In this document: piece by piece, positions 42,316-51,162 of the stretch
Position numbering within the stretch: the stretch's first letter is position 1
Layout of the letters: every line of letters begins with the position of its first letter
NCBI GenBank assembly: GCA_913058575.1
Contig: CAJXRF010000039.1
Location: forward strand, 1 to 51,267
Reading direction: 5' to 3'
From: an uncultured Bermanella sp.
GTDB lineage: Bacteria; Pseudomonadota; Gammaproteobacteria; Pseudomonadales; Oceanobacteraceae
Length of the DNA: 51,267 nt
The notes under the pieces: model-generated
The model's database searches: none
Told to the model about the DNA's origin: nothing
Seen by the model: the letters and a program-made list of their open reading frames with translations, nothing else
Position numbers and translations under genes: made by a program

Positions 42316-43458
42316 ATGATTGCCAGAACCCTTTTTGAAAACGAACATGAGCAATTTCGTGACAGCGTTCGTAAGTTCTTAACACAGCATGCTGCCCCTT
42401 ATCACAGCCAGTGGGAAAAAGACGGTCAAATAGATCGCCAATTATGGAACAAGGCCGGCGAAATGGGGTTGTTATGCCCCACTATGCCCGAGCAATTTGG
42501 TGGCCCGGGTGTTGATTACCGTTATAACGTCATCGTGAATGAAGAGATTACTAAGCAAGGATTGAGTGGCCTAGGGTTCATAGTGCACTCAGACATCACC
42601 GTGCCTTACATAAACAATAATGGCTCTAATGCTCTGAAAAAAAAGTACATTCCAGGCTGCGTAACGGGTGAACTGGTGGGTGCAATCGCCATGACTGAGC
42701 CTGGCGCTGGATCAGATTTACAAGGCATTAAAACCACCGCCGTGCTGGATGGTGATGAATACGTGATTAATGGCTCAAAAACCTTTATTACCAACGGACA
42801 ACATGCCGATATCGTAGTCGTGGTGTGCGTAACCGATCCAAAAGCCGGAGCTGCTGGTATTAGCTTAATAGTAGTAGAAGCCACCACGCCAGGGTTTGAG
42901 CGCGGACAGAACCTTGAAAAAATAGGTTTAAAAGCCCAAGACACTTCCGAGTTGTTTTTTAATGATATGCGCGTGCCCAAAGAAAATGTCATTGGAAAGT
43001 TAGGCGCGGGTTTTAGCTATCTAATGAACGAATTACCACAAGAACGTTTAGGGCTGGCGGTAGCCGCGTTAATGTCTTGCGAGACTGCCATGCAGCAAAC
43101 CATAGACTATGTAAAAGAACGTAAGGCGTTTGGTAAACCCGTTGCCGTTTTTCAAAACACACAGTTCAAATTGGCAGAATTAAGCGCTGAAATCACCTCG
43201 GCCCGTTGCTTTATTGATAAGTGTATCGAGTTACATTTAGTGGGTAAGTTAGATGCCGTCACCGCGTCAAAAGCCAAGTTAATTGGCAGTGAATTACAAG
43301 GCCGGGTGATTGACGAATGTTTGCAATTACATGGTGGCTACGGATACATGTGGGAATTTCCAATTGCCCGCGCCTATGCTGATGCTCGCATTCAACGCAT
43401 TTATGGCGGCACCAGTGAAATTATGAAACTGATTATTGGTCGCGACCTGTTGTCTTAG
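42316..43458 (+). CDS. Acyl-CoA dehydrogenase, LCAD-like
   Basis: 380 residues, FAD-dependent first step of beta-oxidation. Seen are the AMTEPGAGSDLQGI signature (125-138), GSKTFITNG, and the C-terminal HGGYGYMWEFPIARAYADARIQ with YGGTSEIMK. The MCAD-type catalytic Glu in the YEGT position is Gly here, but ELPQERL supplies Glu243 at the place used by long-chain acyl-CoA dehydrogenases. This points to a long-chain or branched acyl substrate. The weak AGGT and the ATG at 42316 define the start. It faces the AraC gene, and no other beta-oxidation gene is adjacent. Confidence 0.92.
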   Translation: MIARTLFENEHEQFRDSVRKFLTQHAAPYHSQWEKDGQIDRQLWNKAGEMGLLCPTMPEQFGGPGVDYRYNVIVNEEITKQGLSGLGFIVHSDITVPYINNNGSNALKKKYIPGCVTGELVGAIAMTEPGAGSDLQGIKTTAVLDGDEYVINGSKTFITNGQHADIVVVVCVTDPKAGAAGISLIVVEATTPGFERGQNLEKIGLKAQDTSELFFNDMRVPKENVIGKLGAGFSYLMNELPQERLGLAVAALMSCETAMQQTIDYVKERKAFGKPVAVFQNTQFKLAELSAEITSARCFIDKCIELHLVGKLDAVTASKAKLIGSELQGRVIDECLQLHGGYGYMWEFPIARAYADARIQRIYGGTSEIMKLIIGRDLLS

Positions 43459-43504
43459 AAAATCAAGTCTATTCTGCATTCAGATTATTTATAGACATCA
43501 TAAC

Positions 43505-43527
43505 GCCCTCTGTGGAGGGCTTATTTT
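43505..43527 (+). terminator. Terminator after acyl-CoA dehydrogenase
   Basis: GCCCTC (43505-43510), TGTG loop, GAGGGC (43515-43520), then TTATTTT: a textbook rho-independent terminator 46 bases after the stop. Confidence 0.85.
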
Positions 43528-43730
43528 GCTAGGTGTTTTCGCTCGTAACCTAGACTCCGAATAGATTTAGCCCCACCTCCAACAATAATTCTTAAGCGTA
43601 AAGATTACTTATTTAGCCTATACTCCGTCTTTAGCATCCAATTGAAACTGGTTACTCTAGATAATTCATGATGGTTATTCTTTGGAGAGCCTAATGATTA
43701 AGCACTTACACATTTAATTACCATTAATAT

Positions 43731-44621
43731 ATGAAATCCTATTCTAGCCTTGCCGATTTTTATCACGCCATAGGAAGCGAGATTCCAAAGGATTCTGAGT
43801 TTGCGGCTCATACCATTCAAGACCTGCATAAACGTTATCCTTTTCGCTCACCTGACTTTAGAGCCAACTATTTTTCAATTGTATTAGTAGAATCCGGTTC
43901 TGGGCATTACCGTTTAGACAGCCAAGAATATCCCACCAAGAATTACACGGTTTACTTCACTAACCCAGGCCACATTAAAGGCTTTGAGCTATTAACTGAA
44001 ACCCAAGCGGTGATCATTACCTTTTCCGAGAGATTTTTATTTTCAGCCTCGGTTGAAAATGCATTTGAGCAATTCCCTTTTTTATTGGCTGAAACGGTGC
44101 CGCCCAGTTATTTATCTAGCGATTTATTTAGTGAGTTAAACCAATACGCTCAGCTCATTATCAGCGAATATAAAACCGATAATACCAGCATGACCAAGCC
44201 GCTATTAATTGCATTATTGAATAAAATAAAACAGCACTGCTGGCACGCATACCACCCACAAAAAAACGAAGGGGACTCCTCTAAAATAGTAAAAGATTTT
44301 AAGCAGTTATTAGAAGATCATTTTAGCCAGTTGGGTGACTCGCCCTCCCAGCGCCCATTACAGGTTCAAGTACTGGCCCAAGCACTGCAATTAAACGCCA
44401 GTTACTTAAGCCAAGTAATAAAATTAAAAACCGGTAAAACAGTAAGCCAATGGATGGCAGAGCGTACCCTATTGGAAGCGGAAGGACTATTAAAGCGAAC
44501 TTCACACAGCATTCAGGAAATTGGCTACCACCTGGGGTTTTCTGAGCCCACACATTTCAGCAAATTTTTTAAGAAGCACCTTCAAATCACCCCATCGCAA
44601 TACCGAAAACAAAAAAACTAA
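43731..44621 (+). CDS. AraC family regulator (cupin-type N-terminal)
   Basis: 296 residues. The N-terminal half has a beta-rich cupin-like domain (FSIVLVESGSGHYRL, then NYTVYFTNPGHIKGF). The C-terminal half has the double helix-turn-helix (ASYLSQVIKLKTGKT, then IQEIGYHLGFSEPTHFSKFF and TPSQYRKQ). It precedes an SDR and a small membrane gene on the same strand, which are its probable targets. It is unlike the two other AraC proteins of the window, which have the longer arabinose-binding-like domain. Confidence 0.9.
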   Translation: MKSYSSLADFYHAIGSEIPKDSEFAAHTIQDLHKRYPFRSPDFRANYFSIVLVESGSGHYRLDSQEYPTKNYTVYFTNPGHIKGFELLTETQAVIITFSERFLFSASVENAFEQFPFLLAETVPPSYLSSDLFSELNQYAQLIISEYKTDNTSMTKPLLIALLNKIKQHCWHAYHPQKNEGDSSKIVKDFKQLLEDHFSQLGDSPSQRPLQVQVLAQALQLNASYLSQVIKLKTGKTVSQWMAERTLLEAEGLLKRTSHSIQEIGYHLGFSEPTHFSKFFKKHLQITPSQYRKQKN

Positions 44622-44723
44622 AATTTGCGCCATTTCATCTAATACATGCGCCTCCTCCCATGGCCCTAGGCTTCTTACAATGCACCTGCACTTACGCTTT
44701 TAAATAAACAGCAGGTCATTAAT

Positions 44724-45488
44724 ATGAATTTTCAACACACCAAAACCGCTTTAATTACTGGCGCCAGCCGTGGACTGGGTAAAGAGACCGCCTACGCCCT
44801 TGCCAAAAGCGGCGTAAACATTATTTTCACTTATCACTCCAACCACCAAGAAGCCCAAAAAACCGCTAAAGATCTGGCTGAACATGGCGTATTGGTTAAG
44901 GCCGTTCAATCGGACAGCACCAGCAGCCAGGATAGACAAGAATTATTAAACACGGTTAAACACACTTTAAGTCAGTGGGAACATGATCATTTAAACATTC
45001 TTATTAACAATGCTGGCACCAACTGCCACATGCCCATGGAAGCCGTGCAAGAAGCCCATCTTGATGCCATGTATGAGGTTCATGTGAAAAGCGTGATGTT
45101 CATGAGCCAGCTGTTTTCAGAGCTGTTAAGCGACAATGGCCGCATTGTAAATATTGGCTCGGGGACTACTCGCTTTGCCATCCCACAACTGATTGCCTAC
45201 GCCACCATGAAGGGGGCCACAGAAACACTCACCAAGTATCTTGCCAAAACACTGGCTAGTCGTGGCATTACAGTGAATGCGGTGGCCCCTGGCGCACTGG
45301 ATACCGGTTTTAATGCCGAAGTATTTGGCCATGCACCACACATGAAGGAGATGATTTCGTCCGTTACCGCCATGGGGCGAATTGGCCAGGTGAAAGACAT
45401 ATCCGGAGTGATTGCTTTTTTATGCAGCGAAGAAGCCAATTGGATAACCGGGCAACGCATTGAAGCCTCTGGCGGCATGTTTTTATAA
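44724..45488 (+). CDS. Short-chain dehydrogenase/reductase (FabG-like)
   Basis: 254 residues with TGASRGLG (cofactor), NNAG, a NIGSGTTRF run containing the Ser, YATMK (Tyr and Lys of the triad) and GALDTGF. Family relatives reduce 3-oxoacyl groups or other ketones. AGGT lies about 8 bases before the ATG. It follows an AraC gene by about 100 bases. Confidence 0.9.
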   Translation: MNFQHTKTALITGASRGLGKETAYALAKSGVNIIFTYHSNHQEAQKTAKDLAEHGVLVKAVQSDSTSSQDRQELLNTVKHTLSQWEHDHLNILINNAGTNCHMPMEAVQEAHLDAMYEVHVKSVMFMSQLFSELLSDNGRIVNIGSGTTRFAIPQLIAYATMKGATETLTKYLAKTLASRGITVNAVAPGALDTGFNAEVFGHAPHMKEMISSVTAMGRIGQVKDISGVIAFLCSEEANWITGQRIEASGGMFL

Positions 45489-45529
45489 GCATTGCCCCCC
45501 CCCTAAAATCATCCCATTGGAGAAACATT

Positions 45530-45892
45530 ATGAGTCCTAATATTTGGTTCTATGGCGCTTTTGGTTTACTTGTAATTAGCGGCGCGCTTCATTTAGTCAT
45601 AGATATTTTAATGCCCCTATTGAGATCGGCCGCTTTTAGCCTAGATACGCAAGCCAACTTTATTGGCATGCACGCTTTTTACGCTGTCTCAATTATGGGA
45701 TTAGGGCTCATTAACTTGTATTTACTAAAAACACTTCCAGCCATATTCAATGACGCGGTTGTGATTGGTATTTATATTGGAATAGGTACTTTGTACTTAA
45801 TGGGCGCAGTGATGTTTTTAGGGGTTAAGCCCCCTGTGGTGACGATGCTTTTATTTTTGGTATTAACAGCTTTAGGGAGGTTGTTAGCTTGA
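45530..45892 (+). CDS. Small membrane protein, unknown
   Basis: 120 residues with about four hydrophobic helices (roughly 4-24, 44-64, 74-92, 98-117). GGAGA lies 7 bases before the ATG. It follows the SDR by 41 bases, so the two are probably co-transcribed. A run of nine C residues (45495-45503) separates them. I do not recognise the family. Confidence 0.65.
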   Translation: MSPNIWFYGAFGLLVISGALHLVIDILMPLLRSAAFSLDTQANFIGMHAFYAVSIMGLGLINLYLLKTLPAIFNDAVVIGIYIGIGTLYLMGAVMFLGVKPPVVTMLLFLVLTALGRLLA

Positions 45893-46050
45893 AGGATATA
45901 AAATTTAGTTTTTAATATTACTAAGGGTAAAGCAGGTAGCGTTGTAATGTTTGCGCTACTTGCTTTTTCAGTCGGTAATTTGTGCCAGCTAAACCAGCTT
46001 TAAATACTGACCATGCACTTTATAAGTCACAACAAACAAATTTAGTTGAG

Positions 46051-46572
46051 TTAATTTTCCAAGTGCTTTGAATAAACAACATGGTCAACATACTTATCGT
46101 AAAGCCATTCATTACTCGGTAATGTTTTCACATAACTAAACCCCAACCCTTGCGCCACACTGCGGCTTTTAACATTGCCCTTAGCACAGCGTATTTCTAT
46201 GCGTTCTAACTTCAATTGCTGAGAGCCAATTTCAAGCAGCTCCTGTACCGCGGCACTGGTAATGCCTTTGCCAGCATGATTTTGCGCTAGCCAGTAGCCT
46301 ATGGATGCGACTTTGGCCTGTGGCTGAATTTCGTGAAAACCTGCGATTCCGCATAACTTCCCATCATGAAACACACCAAAATGAGGTGCGCTATCAAGGC
46401 ATGAAAGCGATTCAATGAAAATAGCCGTGTCGCTGACGGCCGTTATATTATCTAACCAAGACAACCATTCTCTTAAATAGCCACGATTGCTTTCGATTAA
46501 CTGGTGTAATTCCTGAGTGTTATTTTGATTAAGAGGCTTTAAGTGCATTAAAGGTTTTTCGGACACTTCCAT
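46051..46572 (-). CDS. GNAT N-acetyltransferase (RimJ/RimL-like)
   Basis: 173 residues of the GNAT fold: the late acetyl-CoA loop is visible in QNHAGKGITSAAVQELLE, and the C-terminal RIEIRCAKGNVKSRSVAQGLGF stretch is the family signature. RimJ/RimL relatives acetylate ribosomal N-termini, but most such genes act on other amines. ATG 46572 is chosen because AGGTGA lies 8 bases upstream; the longer frame begins with a GTG at 46584. It is alone. Confidence 0.85.
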   Translation of the reverse strand: MEVSEKPLMHLKPLNQNNTQELHQLIESNRGYLREWLSWLDNITAVSDTAIFIESLSCLDSAPHFGVFHDGKLCGIAGFHEIQPQAKVASIGYWLAQNHAGKGITSAAVQELLEIGSQQLKLERIEIRCAKGNVKSRSVAQGLGFSYVKTLPSNEWLYDKYVDHVVYSKHLEN

Positions 46573-46836
46573 GTAAAATATCACCTACCTGTGAAAATGA
46601 ATAATAACTATAATAAATATTCACTATAGTTTGCCGCCTTATACAAGGCTAGAACAGAAACCTATTTTCAGCCATTAGTATTGGGAATATGGCATTTCAT
46701 TTTTTAATAAATTGATGCAGTTAACTGCCAGTCACTACACGCCATTTTTTGTTGCCCTATCACTTAAAAAGAATCATTAACTGCGCCATCATTCACTGCA
46801 TAACTTTTCCACAGCGAATGAAGATGAACTTTCATG

Positions 46837-48183
46837 CTACTTTTTTATTTTTTCCCATTTAAAGGGCTGGTTACTTGATTCACTGTCACTTTTAGATGGT
46901 ACGGGTTTGCTATCCTGCCTGCTTCTGCTTTGCCCACTTCTGCTTGATCCATTTCTACTTTGATGACTGCTATTGTTGCCACCCGAGCCTTGATAGGCAT
47001 TCTCACGTTTATGCTTGGTGACATAATTCAAAATTGAAACCGGCACTTCTTTTTTAACGATAAACCCTTCAACCTCCTTACGCTTAATAATATGTCCTAA
47101 ACGGCTTTCAATGGCACACAAATTTTTAAAATCACCCAATGCTACAAACGATACCGCCACACCGGCAGCCCCCGCGCGACCCGTACGACCGATGCGATGA
47201 ATGTAATCTTCAGGCTTAAATGGCAAGTCATAATTTACTACCCGTGTTAGTTCATCTATATCTAGCCCGCGCGCGGCAATGCCGGTGGCCACTAAAAACT
47301 TTAATTCACCCGATTTAAAATTGGCTAATATTTTTTCGCGACTGGCCTGACTTCTGCCACCGTGAATGGCCTCGGCCACAATGCCCCGTTTTGCCAATTG
47401 CTCTACCAACTTGGCGGCACCGTGTTTTTTCTCGATGAAAATTAACGCCTGATCCCAAACTTGATCAGTAATTAAGTGACTCAATAAAGCGGATTTTTTG
47501 TCTTTATCAATGGCAATAAGATATTGCTCAATGGTGGCAGCGGTTTGAGCTTTGGGTGAAATGGTTATTTCCAGCGCACCGTTATTTATTTCATCGGCTA
47601 AATTACGAACATCATCAGTTAATGTTGCGGTAAACAACAGGGTTTGGCGCTGCAGAGGCAGACGATCAATGATTTTATAAATATCACCACTGAACCCCAT
47701 GTCGAGCATTCTGTCGGCTTCATCTAACACCAAGGTTTCTAGTTCATCAAAATGCACCGCCCGTTGATGGACTAAATCTAACAACCTGCCCGGGGTGGCC
47801 ACCAGAATATCTACCCCTGCTATTAACTGCTCTTTTTGCGGCTCGTCGTCAACACCACCATATATGGCCATGGAGGTTAGATCCGTGTGAGCTCTGTACT
47901 TGGTTACATTAGCCTCAACCTGTGCCGCCAATTCACGAGTAGGCGCAAGAATAAGCACCCGAATGCGCTTGCCACGTTTTATAGGTCTAGATTGAATACG
48001 CTCAATGATGGGCAGTACAAAACTGGCGGTTTTACCGGTGCCAGTTTGAGCGGCGGCCACCACATCTTTACCCGATAAAATCACCGGAATAGCCTGTTTT
48101 TGAATAGCAGTAGGCTTAGAGTAGCCCGCATCACTAATGGCTTTGACTATTGGATCGCTTAATCCAAGCTTTGAAAATGGCAT
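46837..48183 (-). CDS. rhlE: DEAD-box RNA helicase RhlE-like
   Basis: 448 residues. Motifs in order: Q motif (TAIQKQAIP), AQTGTGKT (Walker A), PTRELA, DEAD (in VLDEADRMLDMGF), then TAT (in LLFTATL, in place of the usual SAT), RGLDID and HRIGRTGRAG. The C-terminal tail is short and rich in Ser, Gly, Arg and Asn, as in RhlE. It acts on structured RNA and ribosome assembly. GAGG lies 7 bases before the ATG. It is divergent from the YHYH gene. Confidence 0.92.
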   Translation of the reverse strand: MPFSKLGLSDPIVKAISDAGYSKPTAIQKQAIPVILSGKDVVAAAQTGTGKTASFVLPIIERIQSRPIKRGKRIRVLILAPTRELAAQVEANVTKYRAHTDLTSMAIYGGVDDEPQKEQLIAGVDILVATPGRLLDLVHQRAVHFDELETLVLDEADRMLDMGFSGDIYKIIDRLPLQRQTLLFTATLTDDVRNLADEINNGALEITISPKAQTAATIEQYLIAIDKDKKSALLSHLITDQVWDQALIFIEKKHGAAKLVEQLAKRGIVAEAIHGGRSQASREKILANFKSGELKFLVATGIAARGLDIDELTRVVNYDLPFKPEDYIHRIGRTGRAGAAGVAVSFVALGDFKNLCAIESRLGHIIKRKEVEGFIVKKEVPVSILNYVTKHKRENAYQGSGGNNSSHQSRNGSSRSGQSRSRQDSKPVPSKSDSESSNQPFKWEKIKK

Positions 48184-48448
48184 GTAACGCCTCGGTGTTG
48201 TCGATAGAAAGTCAATGGTGACTGCGGCGGCTATGATATTTAGCCTTGGCTTATCGAGGGGAATGAGAATGGGGGCAGTATAGCAGTTACAGGGGGCGTT
48301 GTAGCCAGCAAGGCGCTCCTTTGAAGGCCTGTGAAAAATTTACTGTGAAGTAATGGAATCCAAAATCTTCATTTTCCCCCCACATTCTCCCCATACACTG
48401 CTTGGTATCTTCAAAACCTCTCTGCCAGGGCAGATTAAAGGAGTCAAC
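48184..48448. other. Divergent intergenic region between rhlE and YHYH module
   Basis: 265 bases. The ribosome binding site AAAGGAG for the YHYH gene lies near its right end. An in-frame ATG at 48353 gives a longer frame that I exclude. No other structure recognised. Confidence 0.4.
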
Positions 48449-49960
48449 ATGAGAACATCCCAAGCCTATTTAGTGAGCTTTTGGCTCATCTCTTCTCTCA
48501 TATTGCTGTTAGCTGGCTGCGGCGCTGGTACAGACATTACCGAAGAAGACAGTTCAGATGCCTCTGATACCAGTACTGAAACATCTGAAGAGTCAGACAC
48601 CAGCGCCAGCTCCCTTACCCTAAGCAGTACTGCCATGAGTGATGGCGGTTCCCTGCCCATTACCTACACCTGTGATGGCCAGAGCATTTCACCGCCCTTC
48701 GCATGGAGCGGCGCCTCGGATGATACCGCCAGTTATGCGCTGATCATGCACCATGTGCCCGGGCCAGATGATGCCCATTGGTATTGGATATTGTATGACA
48801 TGGATGACAGCGTAACGGGACTGGAGGCCGGCGAAACCCAAGGCACCCTGGGCAGCAATAGCGTTAACGATGCCAATGAATACGCGCCGCCTTGCTCACA
48901 AGGGTCAGGCAGCAAAGAATATATTTTTACCCTGTATGCCCTATCCAATGTGGTGGATGTAAGCAGCGCCAGCAGTGTCGATCGCGATACCTTATTAAGC
49001 GCCATGACAGACATCACCCTAGAATCCGTGGCATTCACCGTCAGTTTTGAGCGCGGCAGCGAAGACACCTCTAGCTTGAGCAATTGTGAAATCATTCAAC
49101 AATCAGTGAGCGACGGGGGCTTTAACGCAAGTGTCGGCGTAAGCTGCGACGACGAATACGCTTACATTACATCCAGCACCTACCCAGATCACGACCTAAT
49201 GAACGGCATCACCGGCACCAACGAGCAAATTCCGGTTCCGGCGGTAGATTACGCCGCCCCCATTAAATTAAACCCAGTACTAAGTGATGTATTAACCAGC
49301 ATAGATGCCGCAGTGGGCGTGGCCATAAACGGCGTGCCCATTTACGACTATTCAGCTGCGGGAGACTTGGATATTTACAATTATGACGCAGGCTTAGATA
49401 CCCTTGCCTTGGGTCAGCTGGATACCTGCGGGGGCCATGCTGGGCGCGGTGACGACTATCACTACCATGCCAGCCCCACCTGCATGCTAGATGCCATGAG
49501 CAACCTAAGCGACAGCAGCATTCTGGGCTGGGGCTACGACGGCTACCCCTTATACGGCCACAATAATCCAGATGGCAGCGCCATAACCGATGGCACACTA
49601 GACGTATGCAACGGTCAAGTAGATGACGAACTGGGTTACCGCTATCACACCTCTAGCGAGGCCCCTTACATTATTCAATGTTTAGTGGGGGAAGTAGACA
49701 CCAGTATTTTACCAAGAGTGGCCCCCTTAAATAGCACCGACCCAGATATGCGCAGCAACTTAAGCCCGCCACAAGGGGGCGTTACCAACCTCACTCATAC
49801 TATAAGTGACGATGGCACCCGCACCATGACTTATAACCATGATGGTAGCGCCTACTACGTCATTTATAGCCCTTCAGATTCTGGGGAGAATTGTTATGAG
49901 TTTTCACAAAAAACCGTTAGCAATGGTGGCATAGAAGAAAGTGGCGTCTTTTGCCGGTAA
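48449..49960 (+). CDS. PEBP-YHYH lipoprotein, second copy of the module
   Basis: 503 residues. Lipobox LLAGC (Cys24) is followed by an acidic Ser/Thr/Asp-rich linker, then a PEBP/YbhB-like domain (about 54-203: PPFAWSG, PGPDDAHWYWILYD, PPCSQGSGSKEYIFTLYAL), then a YHYH domain with CGGH (327-330), YHYH (337-340), GWGYDGYPLYG and GYRYHTSSEAPY. It lacks the PKD domain of the copy at 4242. The PEBP pocket residues are retained here. ATG 48449 is set by AAAGGAG 6 bases upstream. It is followed by the 206-residue partner and the four-Cys protein. The codons are less AT-biased than in the first copy. Confidence 0.85.
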   Translation: MRTSQAYLVSFWLISSLILLLAGCGAGTDITEEDSSDASDTSTETSEESDTSASSLTLSSTAMSDGGSLPITYTCDGQSISPPFAWSGASDDTASYALIMHHVPGPDDAHWYWILYDMDDSVTGLEAGETQGTLGSNSVNDANEYAPPCSQGSGSKEYIFTLYALSNVVDVSSASSVDRDTLLSAMTDITLESVAFTVSFERGSEDTSSLSNCEIIQQSVSDGGFNASVGVSCDDEYAYITSSTYPDHDLMNGITGTNEQIPVPAVDYAAPIKLNPVLSDVLTSIDAAVGVAINGVPIYDYSAAGDLDIYNYDAGLDTLALGQLDTCGGHAGRGDDYHYHASPTCMLDAMSNLSDSSILGWGYDGYPLYGHNNPDGSAITDGTLDVCNGQVDDELGYRYHTSSEAPYIIQCLVGEVDTSILPRVAPLNSTDPDMRSNLSPPQGGVTNLTHTISDDGTRTMTYNHDGSAYYVIYSPSDSGENCYEFSQKTVSNGGIEESGVFCR

Positions 49961-49983
49961 TAATCCATCCGTAAAGTCAGCAT

Positions 49984-50016
49984 GGGTCTGGTGACGAAAT
50001 CCGTCATGCTAGACCC
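49984..50016 (+). terminator. Stem-loop after the second YHYH gene
   Basis: GGGTCT (49984-49989) and AGACCC (50011-50016) with TGACG (49992-49996) and CGTCA (50002-50006) inside form an interrupted hairpin. It lies between the YHYH gene and its partner and has no T-run, so it may attenuate rather than end transcription. Confidence 0.45.
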
Positions 50017-50069
50017 CACAAATAAATCGTTCTTACCTACTTCATTTTATTAAATATAGGCAATGGAAA

Positions 50070-50690
50070 ATGAAACTATTTTTGAGTATTTTATTTTTAT
50101 TTAGCACCAGTTTTAGCCAAGCACACACATTAAAAGAAAATAGCGCACAAATTATTATGCGCGATGGTCAGGTAGAAATTCGCTTAATGGTAAACATGAC
50201 TCGCTGGCAAAGCGTTTTGCGAAACGATGGGGCTTGGTTATTGGGGGACATTCAACAAGTGATGCCAAAGCATTTAACCCACAAACAACAAACGCACTTT
50301 TTAGGTGACCTAGTCACCCAACAAACACACGTGGTTGTAAATGATAAATCTCTTAAAATGGGGATTTTATATTTTCCCGATTTAGAAGAAACGCTTCACT
50401 TAGTGGATACCAACAGCCACCATCATGATGACGATCTTCATGACGCAGAATATGTCGAAATAGTGCTCACCGCCCACCATCAGCTAGGCCGTGTCGATAA
50501 TATCACCCTTGCCCTGCCTAAAAGTTTAGGCAATGTGCATAGCCGTTTTGTTCAACCCAGTTACCGCTTAGTTAAGGCAGGCAGCCAAACTCGAGTGTCC
50601 TTTAAGCGTCATATAACCACTGACAGTCAATTACCGGCTCGCCCGACTAACAATGTCACCATTCATCAACCCACTCACAATGGATATTAA
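50070..50690 (+). CDS. Secreted protein of unknown function, YHYH partner, predicted His-first mature form
   Basis: 206 residues. The signal peptide ends S-Q-A, after which His19 (HTL) would be the first residue of the mature protein. The body holds a VEIRLMVN strand, a His cluster (117-119 with His124, inside a DTNSHHHDDDLHDAEY stretch) and a terminal LPKSLGNVHSRF region. The ends match the protein at 3610-4173, with IxxxR...VEI near the front and PKxLGN near the end. The His-first N-terminus and His-Asp cluster suggest metal binding. It lies 109 bases after the YHYH gene and 91 bases before the four-Cys gene. Confidence 0.75.
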   Translation: MKLFLSILFLFSTSFSQAHTLKENSAQIIMRDGQVEIRLMVNMTRWQSVLRNDGAWLLGDIQQVMPKHLTHKQQTHFLGDLVTQQTHVVVNDKSLKMGILYFPDLEETLHLVDTNSHHHDDDLHDAEYVEIVLTAHHQLGRVDNITLALPKSLGNVHSRFVQPSYRLVKAGSQTRVSFKRHITTDSQLPARPTNNVTIHQPTHNGY

Positions 50691-50730
50691 GCCTTTATTA
50701 TTTTGCTAAACTCATTAAAAGTAATTTAAT

Positions 50731-50753
50731 ACCGCGCATAAATAATACGCGGT
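50731..50753 (+). terminator. Stem-loop before the four-Cys gene
   Basis: ACCGCG (50731-50736) and CGCGGT (50748-50753), 11-base loop, followed only by TTCT; weak terminator or structured leader. Confidence 0.4.
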
Positions 50754-50781
50754 TCTAGGTCAACATAGGACTCTAAAAAAC

Positions 50782-51162
50782 ATGAAACATTTTTATCTTA
50801 TTTTTCAATTGTTGTGCTTAACAAGCCTATTAATTGGCCCATTAACACAAGCGGCTAATTTACCATCCATGAACGATGCGCCTGCTGAAAAAAGAATGGG
50901 CGGTAAGCCTCCCAGCGACGCCATTGAAATGTGCGTCGGTAAAAGTGAAAACAGTGCCTGTACTATGAATGGCCCTCGCGGAGAAGAGCAAGGCTTTTGC
51001 GAGCACACCCCAGACAAACTGTATTTTGCCTGCAACCCTCAGCGCAGCCCTGCCAAGCAATCTCCAAATGCCATGCCACCACAGGACAATAACCACCAGA
51101 GCCAACATTCTACGAATGCAAACCCCAAGGTCACTTACTTCCCCATAGATAGGGAGTCGTAG
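50782..51162 (+). CDS. Small secreted four-cysteine protein
   Basis: 126 residues with a signal peptide ending TQA (about residue 24). The mature part has four Cys (51, 60, 73, 84) spaced as in C-x-G-K ... C ... G-x-C ... C, a pattern I associate with small proteins found near YHYH genes. Two disulfides are likely. The C-terminal tail is rich in Pro, Gln, Asn and His and looks unstructured. The N-terminal Met-Asn-Asp-Ala-Pro region is also unstructured. Function unknown; metal or redox partner by context. Confidence 0.7.
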   Translation: MKHFYLIFQLLCLTSLLIGPLTQAANLPSMNDAPAEKRMGGKPPSDAIEMCVGKSENSACTMNGPRGEEQGFCEHTPDKLYFACNPQRSPAKQSPNAMPPQDNNHQSQHSTNANPKVTYFPIDRES

